A stretch of 35,768 bases of DNA from Acidobacteriota bacterium (GTDB lineage Bacteria; Acidobacteriota; Blastocatellia; Chloracidobacteriales; Chloracidobacteriaceae), in contig JACQXX010000114.1 in the NCBI GenBank assembly GCA_016208495.1, positions 1-35,768 of the forward strand, read 5' to 3'. A program made the position numbers and the translations under genes. The notes under the pieces are model-generated. The model was not told the DNA's origin. It worked only from the letters and a program-made list of their open reading frames with translations, and did no database searches. Below, one piece after another: positions 1 to 7,940 of the stretch; position 1 is the first letter of the stretch, and each line of letters starts with the position of its first letter.

Positions 1-88
1 ATTTCCTTAGGAAACCCTATACCGTCTTTCTTTTTCAAGTCTCTTATCCCTGTTTTCTTTTCTTTCCAAAGATCCGTTCTGCGACACG

Positions 89-1312
89 CTCTATTTAGAG
101 GGTGATCCCCGGCCAGGCCACTGGCCCAGAATGAGCTTGCCGGGAACTATCAAGTTCAGCAATGGCAGTTCTCCGACTTTGACTTCGACGGCTTCGTCCC
201 CAGGGACATACATATTGACGGCAGGTAACCCGGCGATTGTCGTGACCGGCACCTGGACCAAGGTGAGCGGGCCGGGAACGATTACCTTCAGCAATGCCAA
301 TTCTCCGACTTCGATGGCGACGGCTTCAGTCGCTGGGGAATACACTCTGCGCTGGACGATTACCGGCGGGAGTTGCCCTTCAAGTGATGACGTCAACATC
401 ACCTACACCCCAGGGCCGACCGCTACGGTAACCGGTGGTGGCACCATCTGTGCCGGGAACAGTTCCACTGTTACCGTCACCGTGACAGGTGGAACAGCAC
501 CCTACACGGTGACATTGGATAACGGCGGAGGGACCCAAAGCGGCTCCAGCCCGTTAACTTTTTCAGTGTTTCCGGAAGATTGGTCAACCACCTATTCCGT
601 GGAGTCAGGGACGGACGCTCTGGGTAGTTGTATCACCGGTAGCGGGAGCGCCACGGTCACAGTGAGCCCAGATTTCCCGGCCTATGCCGGGCCGGATCAA
701 ACCGTCTGCGGCTTGTTGGCGAGACTGGAAGGCTATTCAGAGGGTGAACCCCGGCCAGGCACCTGGCCCAGAATGAGCTTGCCGGGAACAATCAAGTTCA
801 GGAATGTCAATTCTGAGGCTTCGATGGCGACAGCTTCAGTTGCCGGGAAATACACCTTGCCGGCAGGTAACCCAGCAATTGTCGTGACCGGCACCTGGAC
901 CAAGGTGAGCGGGCCGGGAACGATTACCTTCAGCAATGCCAATTCTCCGACTTCGACGGCGACGGCTTCGTCCCCAGGTGCATACACCTTGCGCTGGACG
1001 ATTGCCGGCGGGAGTTGCCCTTCAAGTGATGACGTCAACATCACCTACACCCCAGGGCCGACCGCTACGGTGACCGGTGGCGGGACAATTTGCCTTGAGA
1101 GCATTTCCACCGTCACCGTCACCGTCACCGTGACGGGTGGAACTGCACCGTACACGGTGACATTGGATAATGACGGGGGGAGACAAACCGGCCCCAGCCC
1201 ATTAAGTTTTGAAGTGGAGACACCCTCAACAACCACCTATTCGGTGGAGTCAGGGGAGGACGCTCTGGGTTGTACAATCACCAGTAGCGGGAGCGCCACG
1301 GTTACCGTCATC
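89..1312 (+). repeat. Tandem 642-bp in-frame duplication inside the first gene
   Basis: Bases 89 to about 665 recur at 731 to about 1312, an offset of 642 bp (214 codons) over the first part of the copies. The second copy has a 6-bp expansion of the GTCACC type near 1120-1130, which adds two codons. Within each copy there is a shorter internal repeat: TIKFSN and TITFSN segments about 43 residues apart. The first copy continues upstream of the predicted start codon. Confidence 0.85.
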
Positions 1313-3007
1313 CTGACAACCGTCAATGCCGGACCTGACCAAACCATTTGCGCCGGCACAAGTGTAGTCCTTGCCGGATCGTTGACTGGTGGCGCGACAG
1401 GCCCGATATGGACCGGCGGAGGCGGAATCTTTGTTCCGAATGCAACCACACTGAATGCCATCTACACACCGTCAGATGAGGAAATTGCAGAGGGAATAAC
1501 GGCCTTGACGTTGAGAAGGGACAACCTGCCGGGAGTATGCGGGCCGATCAACGACACCATGTTCATCATCATCAATCCGGTTACCGTCCATGCCGGACCT
1601 GACCAAACCATTTGCGCGGGCACGAGTGCAATCCTGGCCGGATCCTGTGGCTATCAAGCAAACGGAACGTGGAGTGGAGGAACCGGAACATTCAGTCCGA
1701 ATGCGACGACGCGCGATGCCGTCTATACTCCATCAGCAGCCGAAAGAACGGCTGGAACGGTGACATTGACGTTCACGATGGACGACCCGCCCGCCGCCTG
1801 TGGACCGAACAGCGATACCATGACCATCACCATCAACCCGACAGCCAATGCCAATGCCGGACCTGACCAAACTATTTGCGCGGGCACGAGTGCCACTCTT
1901 GCCGGATCGTTTGACGGAATTGCCTACGGCTCGGAGTGGATCGGCGGAGGCGGCACCTTCATTCCGAGTGCAACCACGCTGAATGCGGTCTACACACCGT
2001 CAAGCGCGGAAATCACGGCTGGAAGCGTAACCCTGACTTTGCTCAACCCGGTCGGGCCTTGCCCGGGAGCCGTGGATTCGATGACGATTTTCATCGATTC
2101 CTGCCTCCCGCACATTGCGTTGCTGGTGGCGGACACCGCCAACAACCGGATTCAGGGGTTTGACGGAAGCAACTGGTCGGTCATCGGAGTCGGGACCCTC
2201 GGGGCCGGAAACGGTCAGTTCCGCGCTCCCGAAGCGGTCGCCTTCAGTTCGACGGGACAACGGATGTATGTGGCCGACACCGGCAACAACCGGATCCAAT
2301 GGTCAACCGATGGAGGCGTAAATTGGGCGAATTTTGCAACCAATGGAGTCGGATTCAATCAGGTCAAGGCGCCGCAAGGAGTCGCCCTGGATGCAGCCGG
2401 AAATCTTTATGTCGCCGACACCGGCAACAATCGGATTTTGCGCTTCAACGGAGGGATTCCGGGGATGGGAGTCCTGCTGGCCAACAAAGGAACTTCCGCC
2501 GGACAGGTGACCAATCCCAGCGGAATGGTCGTGGACAACAAATCAACTCTGTTCATTGCCGACACCGGCAACAATCGGGTTTTGAAAATCCTCAACGCCA
2601 GCACCGTCATTTCGACCAACACCGGAAAAGTCGTGGCTTCAAACGGGATCGGCCTGAACCAGGTCAGAGCGCCGCAGGGAGTCGCAGTTGACTCCAACGG
2701 CACGCTCTACATTGCCGATACCGGCAATTCCCGGATTCTGCGGTTTCTCAACGGGAATTCCAACAATGCAACCACTCTGGCCTTGAGCGGTACTCAACTT
2801 GGCCAGGTCAGACAACCTGAAGGCATCACCACAAGTCAGTTCACGTCAGGCTGGCTGGCTGGAATACCGATCATCGTGGTTGGAGACACCGCCAATAACC
2901 GGATCGTGGGCCGACCAATCGGCACCGGAAGCTGGTTATATATTGGTTCTCCCGACAATGTGGGGACAGGCATTGGGCAGTTCCGGGCACCATCCAAGAT
3001 CAGGTGA
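131..3007 (+). CDS. PKD-like/NHL-repeat surface protein, 5' end probably truncated
   Basis: Repeat protein of about 958 residues from the first ATG. Residues 1-400 hold two copies of a 214-residue block of PKD-like, Ser/Thr/Gly-rich beta repeats. Residues about 398-655 hold three domains of about 88 residues, each opening with AGPDQTICAGTS. Residues about 656-958 form an NHL beta-propeller with recurring VADTGNNRI motifs. Such proteins are usually secreted or surface-bound and adhesive, but no signal peptide is present. The ATG at 131 is doubtful: the frame is open from 11, after a TAG at 8-10, and the peptide encoded at 89-130 (YLEGDPRPGHWPR) matches the inside of the second block (YSEGEPRPGTWPR). 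The real N-terminus therefore lay upstream and appears lost or frameshifted. The C-terminus (QFRAPSKIR) matches that of the giant protein at 8989-21813. The stop TGA lies inside a GGTGACA repeat unit. Function beyond a structural or adhesive role is unknown. Confidence 0.8.
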   Translation: MSLPGTIKFSNGSSPTLTSTASSPGTYILTAGNPAIVVTGTWTKVSGPGTITFSNANSPTSMATASVAGEYTLRWTITGGSCPSSDDVNITYTPGPTATVTGGGTICAGNSSTVTVTVTGGTAPYTVTLDNGGGTQSGSSPLTFSVFPEDWSTTYSVESGTDALGSCITGSGSATVTVSPDFPAYAGPDQTVCGLLARLEGYSEGEPRPGTWPRMSLPGTIKFRNVNSEASMATASVAGKYTLPAGNPAIVVTGTWTKVSGPGTITFSNANSPTSTATASSPGAYTLRWTIAGGSCPSSDDVNITYTPGPTATVTGGGTICLESISTVTVTVTVTGGTAPYTVTLDNDGGRQTGPSPLSFEVETPSTTTYSVESGEDALGCTITSSGSATVTVILTTVNAGPDQTICAGTSVVLAGSLTGGATGPIWTGGGGIFVPNATTLNAIYTPSDEEIAEGITALTLRRDNLPGVCGPINDTMFIIINPVTVHAGPDQTICAGTSAILAGSCGYQANGTWSGGTGTFSPNATTRDAVYTPSAAERTAGTVTLTFTMDDPPAACGPNSDTMTITINPTANANAGPDQTICAGTSATLAGSFDGIAYGSEWIGGGGTFIPSATTLNAVYTPSSAEITAGSVTLTLLNPVGPCPGAVDSMTIFIDSCLPHIALLVADTANNRIQGFDGSNWSVIGVGTLGAGNGQFRAPEAVAFSSTGQRMYVADTGNNRIQWSTDGGVNWANFATNGVGFNQVKAPQGVALDAAGNLYVADTGNNRILRFNGGIPGMGVLLANKGTSAGQVTNPSGMVVDNKSTLFIADTGNNRVLKILNASTVISTNTGKVVASNGIGLNQVRAPQGVAVDSNGTLYIADTGNSRILRFLNGNSNNATTLALSGTQLGQVRQPEGITTSQFTSGWLAGIPIIVVGDTANNRIVGRPIGTGSWLYIGSPDNVGTGIGQFRAPSKIR

Positions 3008-3140
3008 CAGGGTGGACAAGGTGACAAGGTGACAAGGTGACAAGGTGACATCTGACAAGGTGACTATTTGACAGGATGACAACTGACAAGATGACCATTT
3101 GAGAAGTCATCATTTTGTCATTTTGTCAGATGTCACCTGG
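3004..3140. repeat. Octamer array with inverted arms between convergent genes
   Basis: Tandem GACAAGGT units start at the stop codon of the upstream gene, degenerate through the middle (GTCATCATTTTGTCA) and end in the inverted form. Bases 3043-3058 are perfectly complementary to 3123-3138 (16 bp). The neighbours are convergent, and the hydrolase-like stop at 3145-3147 abuts the right edge. A bidirectional terminator or RNA-stabilising hairpin is plausible. The element resembles the one at 8779-8988. Confidence 0.85.
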
Positions 3141-3144
3141 GAGG

Positions 3145-4419
3145 TCATCCCCCGGCTTTCATTTTCCCATCCACCGGTTTTCCAGCCAGAAACTCGCCAA
3201 TTGCCCGATCTAAATCCTCCGGGCTGTCTTCCGTCGCGTAGGCACGAGTATCTTCAAAGGTCACCAGTCTGAGTGGAAGTTTTGGGTTTTCAGTTTTGAA
3301 TTTTTCCCATTGCATACGATTCGCATTCCATCCGCCTGGAACCGTCATTTTGGCATCTGGAGAAGAAATGACGACCAGCATCGGGACGCTGAGTTTTTTG
3401 GCCGCTTCGGACAGGTCAGTCGTCATCAGTTCATAAAAGTATCGGTACATCACATCGAGCCGGGTTTTGGCCATCATTTCGGACAAGAGTTTCTGCCGGG
3501 CTTCGTGCTGACAGTAAAATGTTGAAAAACCAGACGCAAACTGGAGCGACTGGCTATAGGAACTGTTGGGCCACAGCGCCAGTGATGGCGAACTGTTGAC
3601 GATTTGAACTCGCTCCTGGTGAGTTGCCGGTTTGGTTGTATCGGCTGGGGAATTCATCGGGCTATACAACAGTCCATTGAGGTTCACAACGGCCCTGATC
3701 TGGTCTGGATGATCAAGGGCGGTTTTCATCGCCACATAGGCACCGGCTTGCTGGCCAACCAGCACCACACCGCTCAAGTTTTCCTTTTTGATCAGATTGA
3801 CAATGCCTTGTTCGATGGTGTTCCACCAATCCGTATGGCTGAAATTCCGAATTTTAGGACGCGGATACGGGGGCGTACCGGCAGCCCCAGGAAGCGTCAG
3901 GGCATACATTGTGTAAGCTTTTGCATTGCGGTTCATCAACGATTCATACACCGTCCAATCCAAACCGATGTCAGGGATCAAAATAACCGGAACTGGACCG
4001 GAACCGCGTTTTTCAATCTGGGAAAATTCGCCCGGCAAGACAACACTCCCTTTTGAAAGACCAACCGCTGCCTGGACGGTGCGATCAAGTCGGGTTTCAA
4101 ATCCGGCTGGCGCGCCCGTTAATTGGGCCAGTTTGGTCAATAGTTCCTTGTAGGCACGGGTGCGTTCTTCATCGCTGGCCATAAGTGAGTCCGCTTTGAC
4201 TTTGAGTCTGGTTAACACATCGAGGTCCTCCGCCGTGACCTTGTCCTGGATGCCCAAATAGGCAAGTTCATCTTCGATGATGGCCCGAATAACTCGGGGT
4301 GACGGAGCGTCGCTCCATGTGGGATCAAGCGTCGGGGCTTGTCCCAGGGCGCTGGCGGTCAACAGCAGAAAGAAAATCGGCAGAAAGACCATTCCTGCAA
4401 CTCGGCACCTGGTGGTCAT
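3145..4419 (-). CDS. Secreted alpha/beta-hydrolase-fold protein lacking catalytic residues
   Basis: Protein of 424 residues with a signal peptide at about 1-26, so probably periplasmic or exported. Residues about 143-410 follow the alpha/beta-hydrolase order: the first strand (VPVILIPDIG), the elbow strand (SGVVLVGQQAGAYVA), the acid strand (MLVVISSPDAK) and a C-terminal helix. The nucleophile elbow reads G222-Q-Q224-A-G226, so the usual Ser is Gln. The loop that normally supplies the His reads TRAYATEDSPEDLDRAIGEF, with no His where GHFP or GHxxxxE is expected. The acid Asp355 may remain. Enzymatic activity is therefore doubtful; a binding role or decay is as likely. The start is supported by GGAG about 7 bases upstream of ATG. 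The stop TGA abuts the octamer element shared with the convergent gene. Confidence 0.8.
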   Translation of the reverse strand: MTTRCRVAGMVFLPIFFLLLTASALGQAPTLDPTWSDAPSPRVIRAIIEDELAYLGIQDKVTAEDLDVLTRLKVKADSLMASDEERTRAYKELLTKLAQLTGAPAGFETRLDRTVQAAVGLSKGSVVLPGEFSQIEKRGSGPVPVILIPDIGLDWTVYESLMNRNAKAYTMYALTLPGAAGTPPYPRPKIRNFSHTDWWNTIEQGIVNLIKKENLSGVVLVGQQAGAYVAMKTALDHPDQIRAVVNLNGLLYSPMNSPADTTKPATHQERVQIVNSSPSLALWPNSSYSQSLQFASGFSTFYCQHEARQKLLSEMMAKTRLDVMYRYFYELMTTDLSEAAKKLSVPMLVVISSPDAKMTVPGGWNANRMQWEKFKTENPKLPLRLVTFEDTRAYATEDSPEDLDRAIGEFLAGKPVDGKMKAGG

Positions 4420-4584
4420 AACAATGCTCCATTGAATTGTGGTGGGGATGGATCAGGCCGCTGGATGAATCCGGCCTGGGGGTTAGCCTCAACACGATTG
4501 CCAGATGGGGAAGGTTGCGCTGATGGAGCGAATTGCCGGATGTGTGTTGTGGGTTGAGGGAAATCAGGGGTGAAGCAGAAAGAG

Positions 4585-4697
4585 CTTTGGAGTGCTGCAA
4601 CTTGTTGCAGCTTTGACATATGGCGACTTGTCGCCACTCTTTCTTGCGCGACAAGTCGCTTCATAGGAAAGCGGTGACAAGTCACCGCACTCCAAAG
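4585..4697. repeat. 113-bp element of four stem-loops, palindromic overall
   Basis: Ends are CTTTGGAGTGC (4585-4595) and its complement GCACTCCAAAG (4687-4697). Inside are four short palindromes in a row: 4594-4611 (GCTGCAACTTGTTGCAGC), 4622-4635 (GGCGACTTGTCGCC), 4648-4659 (GCGACAAGTCGC) and 4671-4688 (GCGGTGACAAGTCACCGC). The first two are centred on CTTG and the last two on CAAG, so the whole unit is a nested inverted repeat. It lies 13 bp after the response-regulator stop and could act as a terminator or 3' RNA structure, or be a small non-autonomous repeat. A single-hairpin relative lies at 34915-34945. Nothing else is seen in the rest of 4420-4709. Confidence 0.85.
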
Positions 4698-4709
4698 ATG
4701 TGTGAGCCT

Positions 4710-5513
4710 TCAAGACCGCCGCACCAATGCCGTTTCGAACTTTTCCCGGCGGCTTCGACTGAGTTTGATGCTGGTGCGATTGCTGAGGACAATGGTGCCA
4801 TCCCCGTTTTCGTTGAGTTCAAGTTCGCGGACGAAATCCAAATTAACGAGGGCGGACCGATGGACGCGAAAAAACTGGTCCGGGTCAAGTTGCGTCTCAA
4901 GCCGATTCAAACTGTCACGAAGCAAATGCTGTTTGCCGGCGACGTGCAACACAACATACTGGTCTGAGGCTTCAATCCATTCAATTTCAGCAACCTTCAG
5001 AAAATGAACCCGTCCGCCACTCTTTACCGAAAGGCGCTGCAGGTAGAGTGCTTTTTCGGTTGCTGGTGGCGAAGTCATCTGCTGACTGGCCAGCCATTCA
5101 AGCAACCGCCGGTTGATGTCGGCTGATCGGTTTTGGTAAATGTGCGATTTGGCGCGTTTGACAGCCTGTTCAAACCGTTCGTCGTCAAAGGGTTTCAAGA
5201 CATAGTCGAGCGCCTGGGCCTCAAATGCTTTCACCGCAAACTGATCATAGGCTGTGACAAAAACAATAACTGATGAAAGATCTGGGCCAGCGGCTTCCAG
5301 CACTTCGAACCCGTTCATTTCGGGCATTTGAATATCGAGAAAAAGCAGGTCCGGTCGGTCTCGTCGAATGGCCTTGACCGCTTCGAAGCCGTTTGAACAT
5401 TCCCCAATGATGGTGATTTCAGGATCATCCTTGAGCAGGAGGGACAGGGTCCGGCGAGCCAACGGTTCGTCGTCAACGAGCAGGGTTCGAATTTTTGCTG
5501 GTTCTCCAGTCAT
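4710..5513 (-). CDS. LytTR-family response regulator
   Basis: Receiver domain at about residues 8-125 and LytTR DNA-binding domain at about 160-260. Numbered from an upstream in-frame TTG at 5525, the acidic pair is Asp18-Asp19, the phospho-acceptor is Asp64 in LFLDIQMPEMNG, and the switch residues are Thr91 and Lys111 (LKPF). The LytTR part has VHRSALVNLDFV and ends in SIKLSRSRREKFE, as usual. Regulators of this AlgR/LytR type bind DNA and control surface, export or virulence genes. I prefer the ATG at 5513 (product 267 residues) to the TTG at 5525, because nothing upstream of the TTG resembles a ribosome site. The kinase is immediately upstream on the same strand, separated by a 125-bp hairpin-forming repeat. 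Confidence 0.93.
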   Translation of the reverse strand: MTGEPAKIRTLLVDDEPLARRTLSLLLKDDPEITIIGECSNGFEAVKAIRRDRPDLLFLDIQMPEMNGFEVLEAAGPDLSSVIVFVTAYDQFAVKAFEAQALDYVLKPFDDERFEQAVKRAKSHIYQNRSADINRRLLEWLASQQMTSPPATEKALYLQRLSVKSGGRVHFLKVAEIEWIEASDQYVVLHVAGKQHLLRDSLNRLETQLDPDQFFRVHRSALVNLDFVRELELNENGDGTIVLSNRTSIKLSRSRREKFETALVRRS

Positions 5514-5527
5514 GGGTGATACCAATG

Positions 5528-5643
5528 AGGGTTCAGGGTTCAGGGTTCAGGGTTCAGAAAAGACAAAAAAGACGAAAAGGACAAAAAGGACAAAAAGGAC
5601 GGAAAGGATTTGAATTCAAAAACCCTGAACCCTGAACCCTAAA
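5528..5643. repeat. Heptamer arms flanking nine-mers between kinase and regulator
   Basis: Four copies of AGGGTTC (5528-5557) face three inverted copies (5621-5643). 5528-5547 and 5621-5640 are perfectly complementary over 20 bp. Between them lies a degenerate GGACAAAAA nine-mer run (about 5575-5608). The kinase stop TAG is formed where the array begins (GTTTAGGG on the minus strand). A hairpin here would lower read-through from kinase to regulator or set their ratio. Confidence 0.85.
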
Positions 5644-6799
5644 CGGTATGAGTTTCACTCCTGGGAAGATCCTGCTCCGACAGAAACGGAATGGAAATCA
5701 GAGCGGAGGTGCCGCCTTCTTTGACGGTTTCAACCACGAAATCGTGATCTGAACCAAAACACGCCTTGAGCCGGGCCTGGACGTTTCGCAATCCAAGTCC
5801 TCTGGCTTCGGCCTGGGCAAAATCAGGCGGAAGACCGGGGCCATCGTCGTTGATTTGCAGACATAGCCGTCCATTTTCGCGCCAGGTGTTGATTTCGATT
5901 CGGGAAGCTGCAATGCGTTTTGAAATACCGTGTCGCACTGCGTTTTCCACCAGTGGTTGTAAAATCAGGTGTGGCACGCCGGCATCAAGCGTTTCCGGGG
6001 CAATATTTTTATACACGGTCAGGCGATCCTGAAACCGTATCTGTTCGATTTCAAGGTATTTTTCGAGGAATTCAAGTTCCAATCGAAGTGGAACCTGTTC
6101 ATTGCCTGATCGGTCCAGAACCGACCGCAGCAAATCGCTGAGTCCGGCGATCATCCGGACGGCGCCTCGGGTATCGTTTTCACGAACCAGAGCGGCAATG
6201 CTGTGCAGTGTGTTGAATAAAAAATGCGGGTGAAGCTGCATTTTCAGGGCCAGTAACCGTGCGTTGGCCAGTTGGGTTTCAAGTTGCGAGGTTCGCAGTT
6301 GTAGTTCGGCGGTTTGTCGCTCGCCTTCTCGCAACCGTTCGGCGTACACCATCGCGTGGCCAACTCCAACCAGCATCCAGTACACCATCGGTCCAAACAG
6401 CAGAGTAAAATTGATCATCCTGGCATAGCCGGCGAGAAACCCTTGAAGCGATTCAAAGATGCGTGGGTCTGGAATTGCCCATCGTGATACGAGGGTCAAC
6501 ACCAGCGCATAAACAAATCCAAAAACAATACCTGCCGCCAAATGGAATCCGAAGGCGCGTCCACGTCGTGGAACCTCAAAAGGAAACCGTCGGCTGAGAT
6601 CAAATACCAATGGCGTCGCCAGCGCCAGCGGCTCCCAGTACAGAAGTTGAAAGAACAATTCCCATCCCCAGGAATGGGGTCGAGGGCGCGCCGAAGGGCC
6701 GAATGTCACCTGGGCCACAATCAGAATCCCCGGTATCATCCACAGCGCACAAACCACAAGTTGCCGTTTCCAGGCTGGAGGAACAGAAGGGAAGATCAT
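5639..6799 (-). CDS. LytS/YehU-type membrane sensor histidine kinase
   Basis: Protein of 386 residues. Four hydrophobic helices lie in about residues 12-152, followed by a coiled linker at about 153-185. The His_kinase (PF06580) region contains LKMQLHPHFLFNTLHS; the phospho-acceptor is probably His192. The ATP-binding part has the N-box PLVENAVRHG (Asn286), the G1 box NDDGPGLP and the G2 box GLGLRNVQARL. These kinases pair with LytTR regulators, here the next gene on the same strand. No extracytoplasmic sensor domain is obvious, so sensing is probably by the membrane segment. The start ATG has no clear Shine-Dalgarno sequence, and the upstream GNAT ends 34 bp away, so read-through from that gene is possible. 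Confidence 0.93.
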   Translation of the reverse strand: MIFPSVPPAWKRQLVVCALWMIPGILIVAQVTFGPSARPRPHSWGWELFFQLLYWEPLALATPLVFDLSRRFPFEVPRRGRAFGFHLAAGIVFGFVYALVLTLVSRWAIPDPRIFESLQGFLAGYARMINFTLLFGPMVYWMLVGVGHAMVYAERLREGERQTAELQLRTSQLETQLANARLLALKMQLHPHFLFNTLHSIAALVRENDTRGAVRMIAGLSDLLRSVLDRSGNEQVPLRLELEFLEKYLEIEQIRFQDRLTVYKNIAPETLDAGVPHLILQPLVENAVRHGISKRIAASRIEINTWRENGRLCLQINDDGPGLPPDFAQAEARGLGLRNVQARLKACFGSDHDFVVETVKEGGTSALISIPFLSEQDLPRSETHTV

Positions 6800-6820
6800 T
6801 GAGGGGTCAGGGGTGAAAAA

Positions 6821-6852
6821 CAGGGTTCAGGGTTCAGGGTTCAGGGTTCAGC
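6821..6852. repeat. Heptamer array (CAGGGTT) at the GNAT 3' end
   Basis: At least four tandem 7-bp units. On the minus strand they read TGAACCC, encode the last residues (LNPEP) of the GNAT at 6834 and supply its TGA stop. The array continues to 22 bp from the kinase start. A degenerate unit lies at 6803-6814. Confidence 0.9.
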
Positions 6853-7334
6853 CCGATGTCTTCCACCCCAGATTGCCATTCCAGAAAGTAATATACTTCG
6901 TCACCATCAATTTTCTGAAAACCAAGCTTGAGAAACCAGGGCAAAGCCGGGTTAAAGCTTTCGACATAGATTCGAATCGGTTTGTGGTTCTGGCGACTTT
7001 CGGTCATCAAATCAGCCATGATTTTCCTGGCAATGCCTTGCCGCCGAAACTCCGGTAAGAGGGCCAGGTCAATGATGCGAAGCTGGTTTTCCAGTCGCCC
7101 AAGGTAGAGCCGACCAACCGGCTGGGTATCGAGCAGGATGACAGAAAAGTCTCCGGTTGGATATTTGATCCGGTATTGTTCGGACTGCGCTTGAAACTGG
7201 CTCCATAAGAATGCCCGTTTCAGCGAGTCATCCCACGGAACACGGGCCATTTCTTCGGCCCGAGAAGCTGCAAAGATTTGAAACAAAAAGGATTCGTCAT
7301 CCTGCTCGATGGGTTTGAGATGGATTTCGGGCAT
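6834..7334 (-). CDS. GNAT-family N-acetyltransferase (copy 1)
   Basis: Product of about 166 residues from the ATG at 7334; an ATG at 7361 with GGGAAG ten bases upstream is an alternative. It has the GNAT fold: an N-terminal strand and helix (EIHLKPIEQDDESFLFQIFAA), motif D/A with the acetyl-CoA loop in LPEFRRQGIARKIM (R/Q-x-x-G-x-A), and the C-terminal strand FLKLGFQKI. It is a clear paralogue of the GNAT at 8258-8770 (shared QFQAQ, ALLPE and KP[IL]R motifs). The acetyl acceptor is unknown. The last residues LNPEP and the stop are read from the heptamer array, so the native C-terminus was probably replaced. The DUF6916 gene lies upstream on the same strand, as in other genomes where I recall these families together. 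Confidence 0.88.
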   Translation of the reverse strand: MPEIHLKPIEQDDESFLFQIFAASRAEEMARVPWDDSLKRAFLWSQFQAQSEQYRIKYPTGDFSVILLDTQPVGRLYLGRLENQLRIIDLALLPEFRRQGIARKIMADLMTESRQNHKPIRIYVESFNPALPWFLKLGFQKIDGDEVYYFLEWQSGVEDIGLNPEP

Positions 7335-7345
7335 ATTTGAGGGCT

Positions 7346-7551
7346 GGTACTTGGGGAGCATTAAAAAACAACTTCCCGTTTTGGTTTGGAGACAGGTATT
7401 TGGATTGAGCATCCCTGTTAGGCTGCCGTTCGGATAGCTGGTGGTTGCAAGGTTTTGGGAGCTACCACCGGGAAACGATTGTCTCTCCGGTCCATCTTCC
7501 CCGCGTCGCCCGCGCCCCCAGGAACTTATTTTTTAACGCTCCCCAAGCACC
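7346..7551. mobile_element. MITE-like element with long terminal inverted repeats
   Basis: Left end 7346-7368 and right end 7529-7551 are inverted repeats with two mismatches over 23 bp (core CTTGGGGAGC, then TTAAAAAA), and weaker match continues about 10 bp inward. It encodes nothing. It fills the interval between the DUF6916 stop and the GNAT start, ending about 12 bp before the GNAT ATG, so the GNAT 5' leader lies within it. No target-site duplication was clear. Confidence 0.65.
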
Positions 7552-7553
7552 AA

Positions 7554-7880
7554 TTAAGCGGTTGTTGCCGTGCCAGTTTCAGCATTTAAAAACTGGTAAA
7601 AGACTGCTTCATAGCTGATGCCATTCTGGTCACGGCTCACTGGAACAATAAAGATATCGAGTTCACCCATCACTGGATGCGAGAGGTGAAGGGTTTGCTG
7701 AATCAACTGGTACTCAAGCGGACCCAGAAAGGTCAGTGAAAACTCTTCACACGTGGGTTTTTCCTGCCGAACCTGGATGGTATTGAGTTTCAGGTTAATG
7801 GATTGGGTTTCACTGATTTGAACCGCAAAATCAGTATGGAGATGTTCGCGAAACTGGGCAAGGTTTAGATGGTTGGTCAT
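7554..7880 (-). CDS. DUF6916-family protein, cytoplasmic form
   Basis: Protein of 108 residues without signal peptide. The pattern matches DUF6916 as I know it: an opening LAQFREHLHTDFAV, a central FSLTFLGPLEYQLIQQTLHLSHPVMGELDIFIVPV, and the closing GISYEAVFYQF. The function of the family is unknown. It shares this pattern with the Tat-exported protein at 24181-24639 (FTLRFKG, YQFKHYALGILPMFIVP, YFNVIYNRI). It lies between two paralogous GNAT genes on the same strand. No ribosome-binding sequence is visible; the leader is a GGTTCAG heptamer array. Family assignment is from memory of the pattern. Confidence 0.75.
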   Translation of the reverse strand: MTNHLNLAQFREHLHTDFAVQISETQSINLKLNTIQVRQEKPTCEEFSLTFLGPLEYQLIQQTLHLSHPVMGELDIFIVPVSRDQNGISYEAVFYQFLNAETGTATTA

Positions 7881-7886
7881 AGGAAT

Positions 7887-7913
7887 GAGGGTTCAGGGTT
7901 CAGGGTTCAGGGT
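7887..7913. repeat. Heptamer array (AGGGTTC) in the DUF6916 leader
   Basis: Three to four tandem units just upstream of the DUF6916 start. Same unit as at 5528-5557 and 6821-6852, so one repeat family occupies three consecutive gene boundaries. No inverted partner arm was seen nearby. Confidence 0.85.
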
Positions 7914-7940
7914 TTTTGTTTTGTAATTCTTCGTTTCCTA

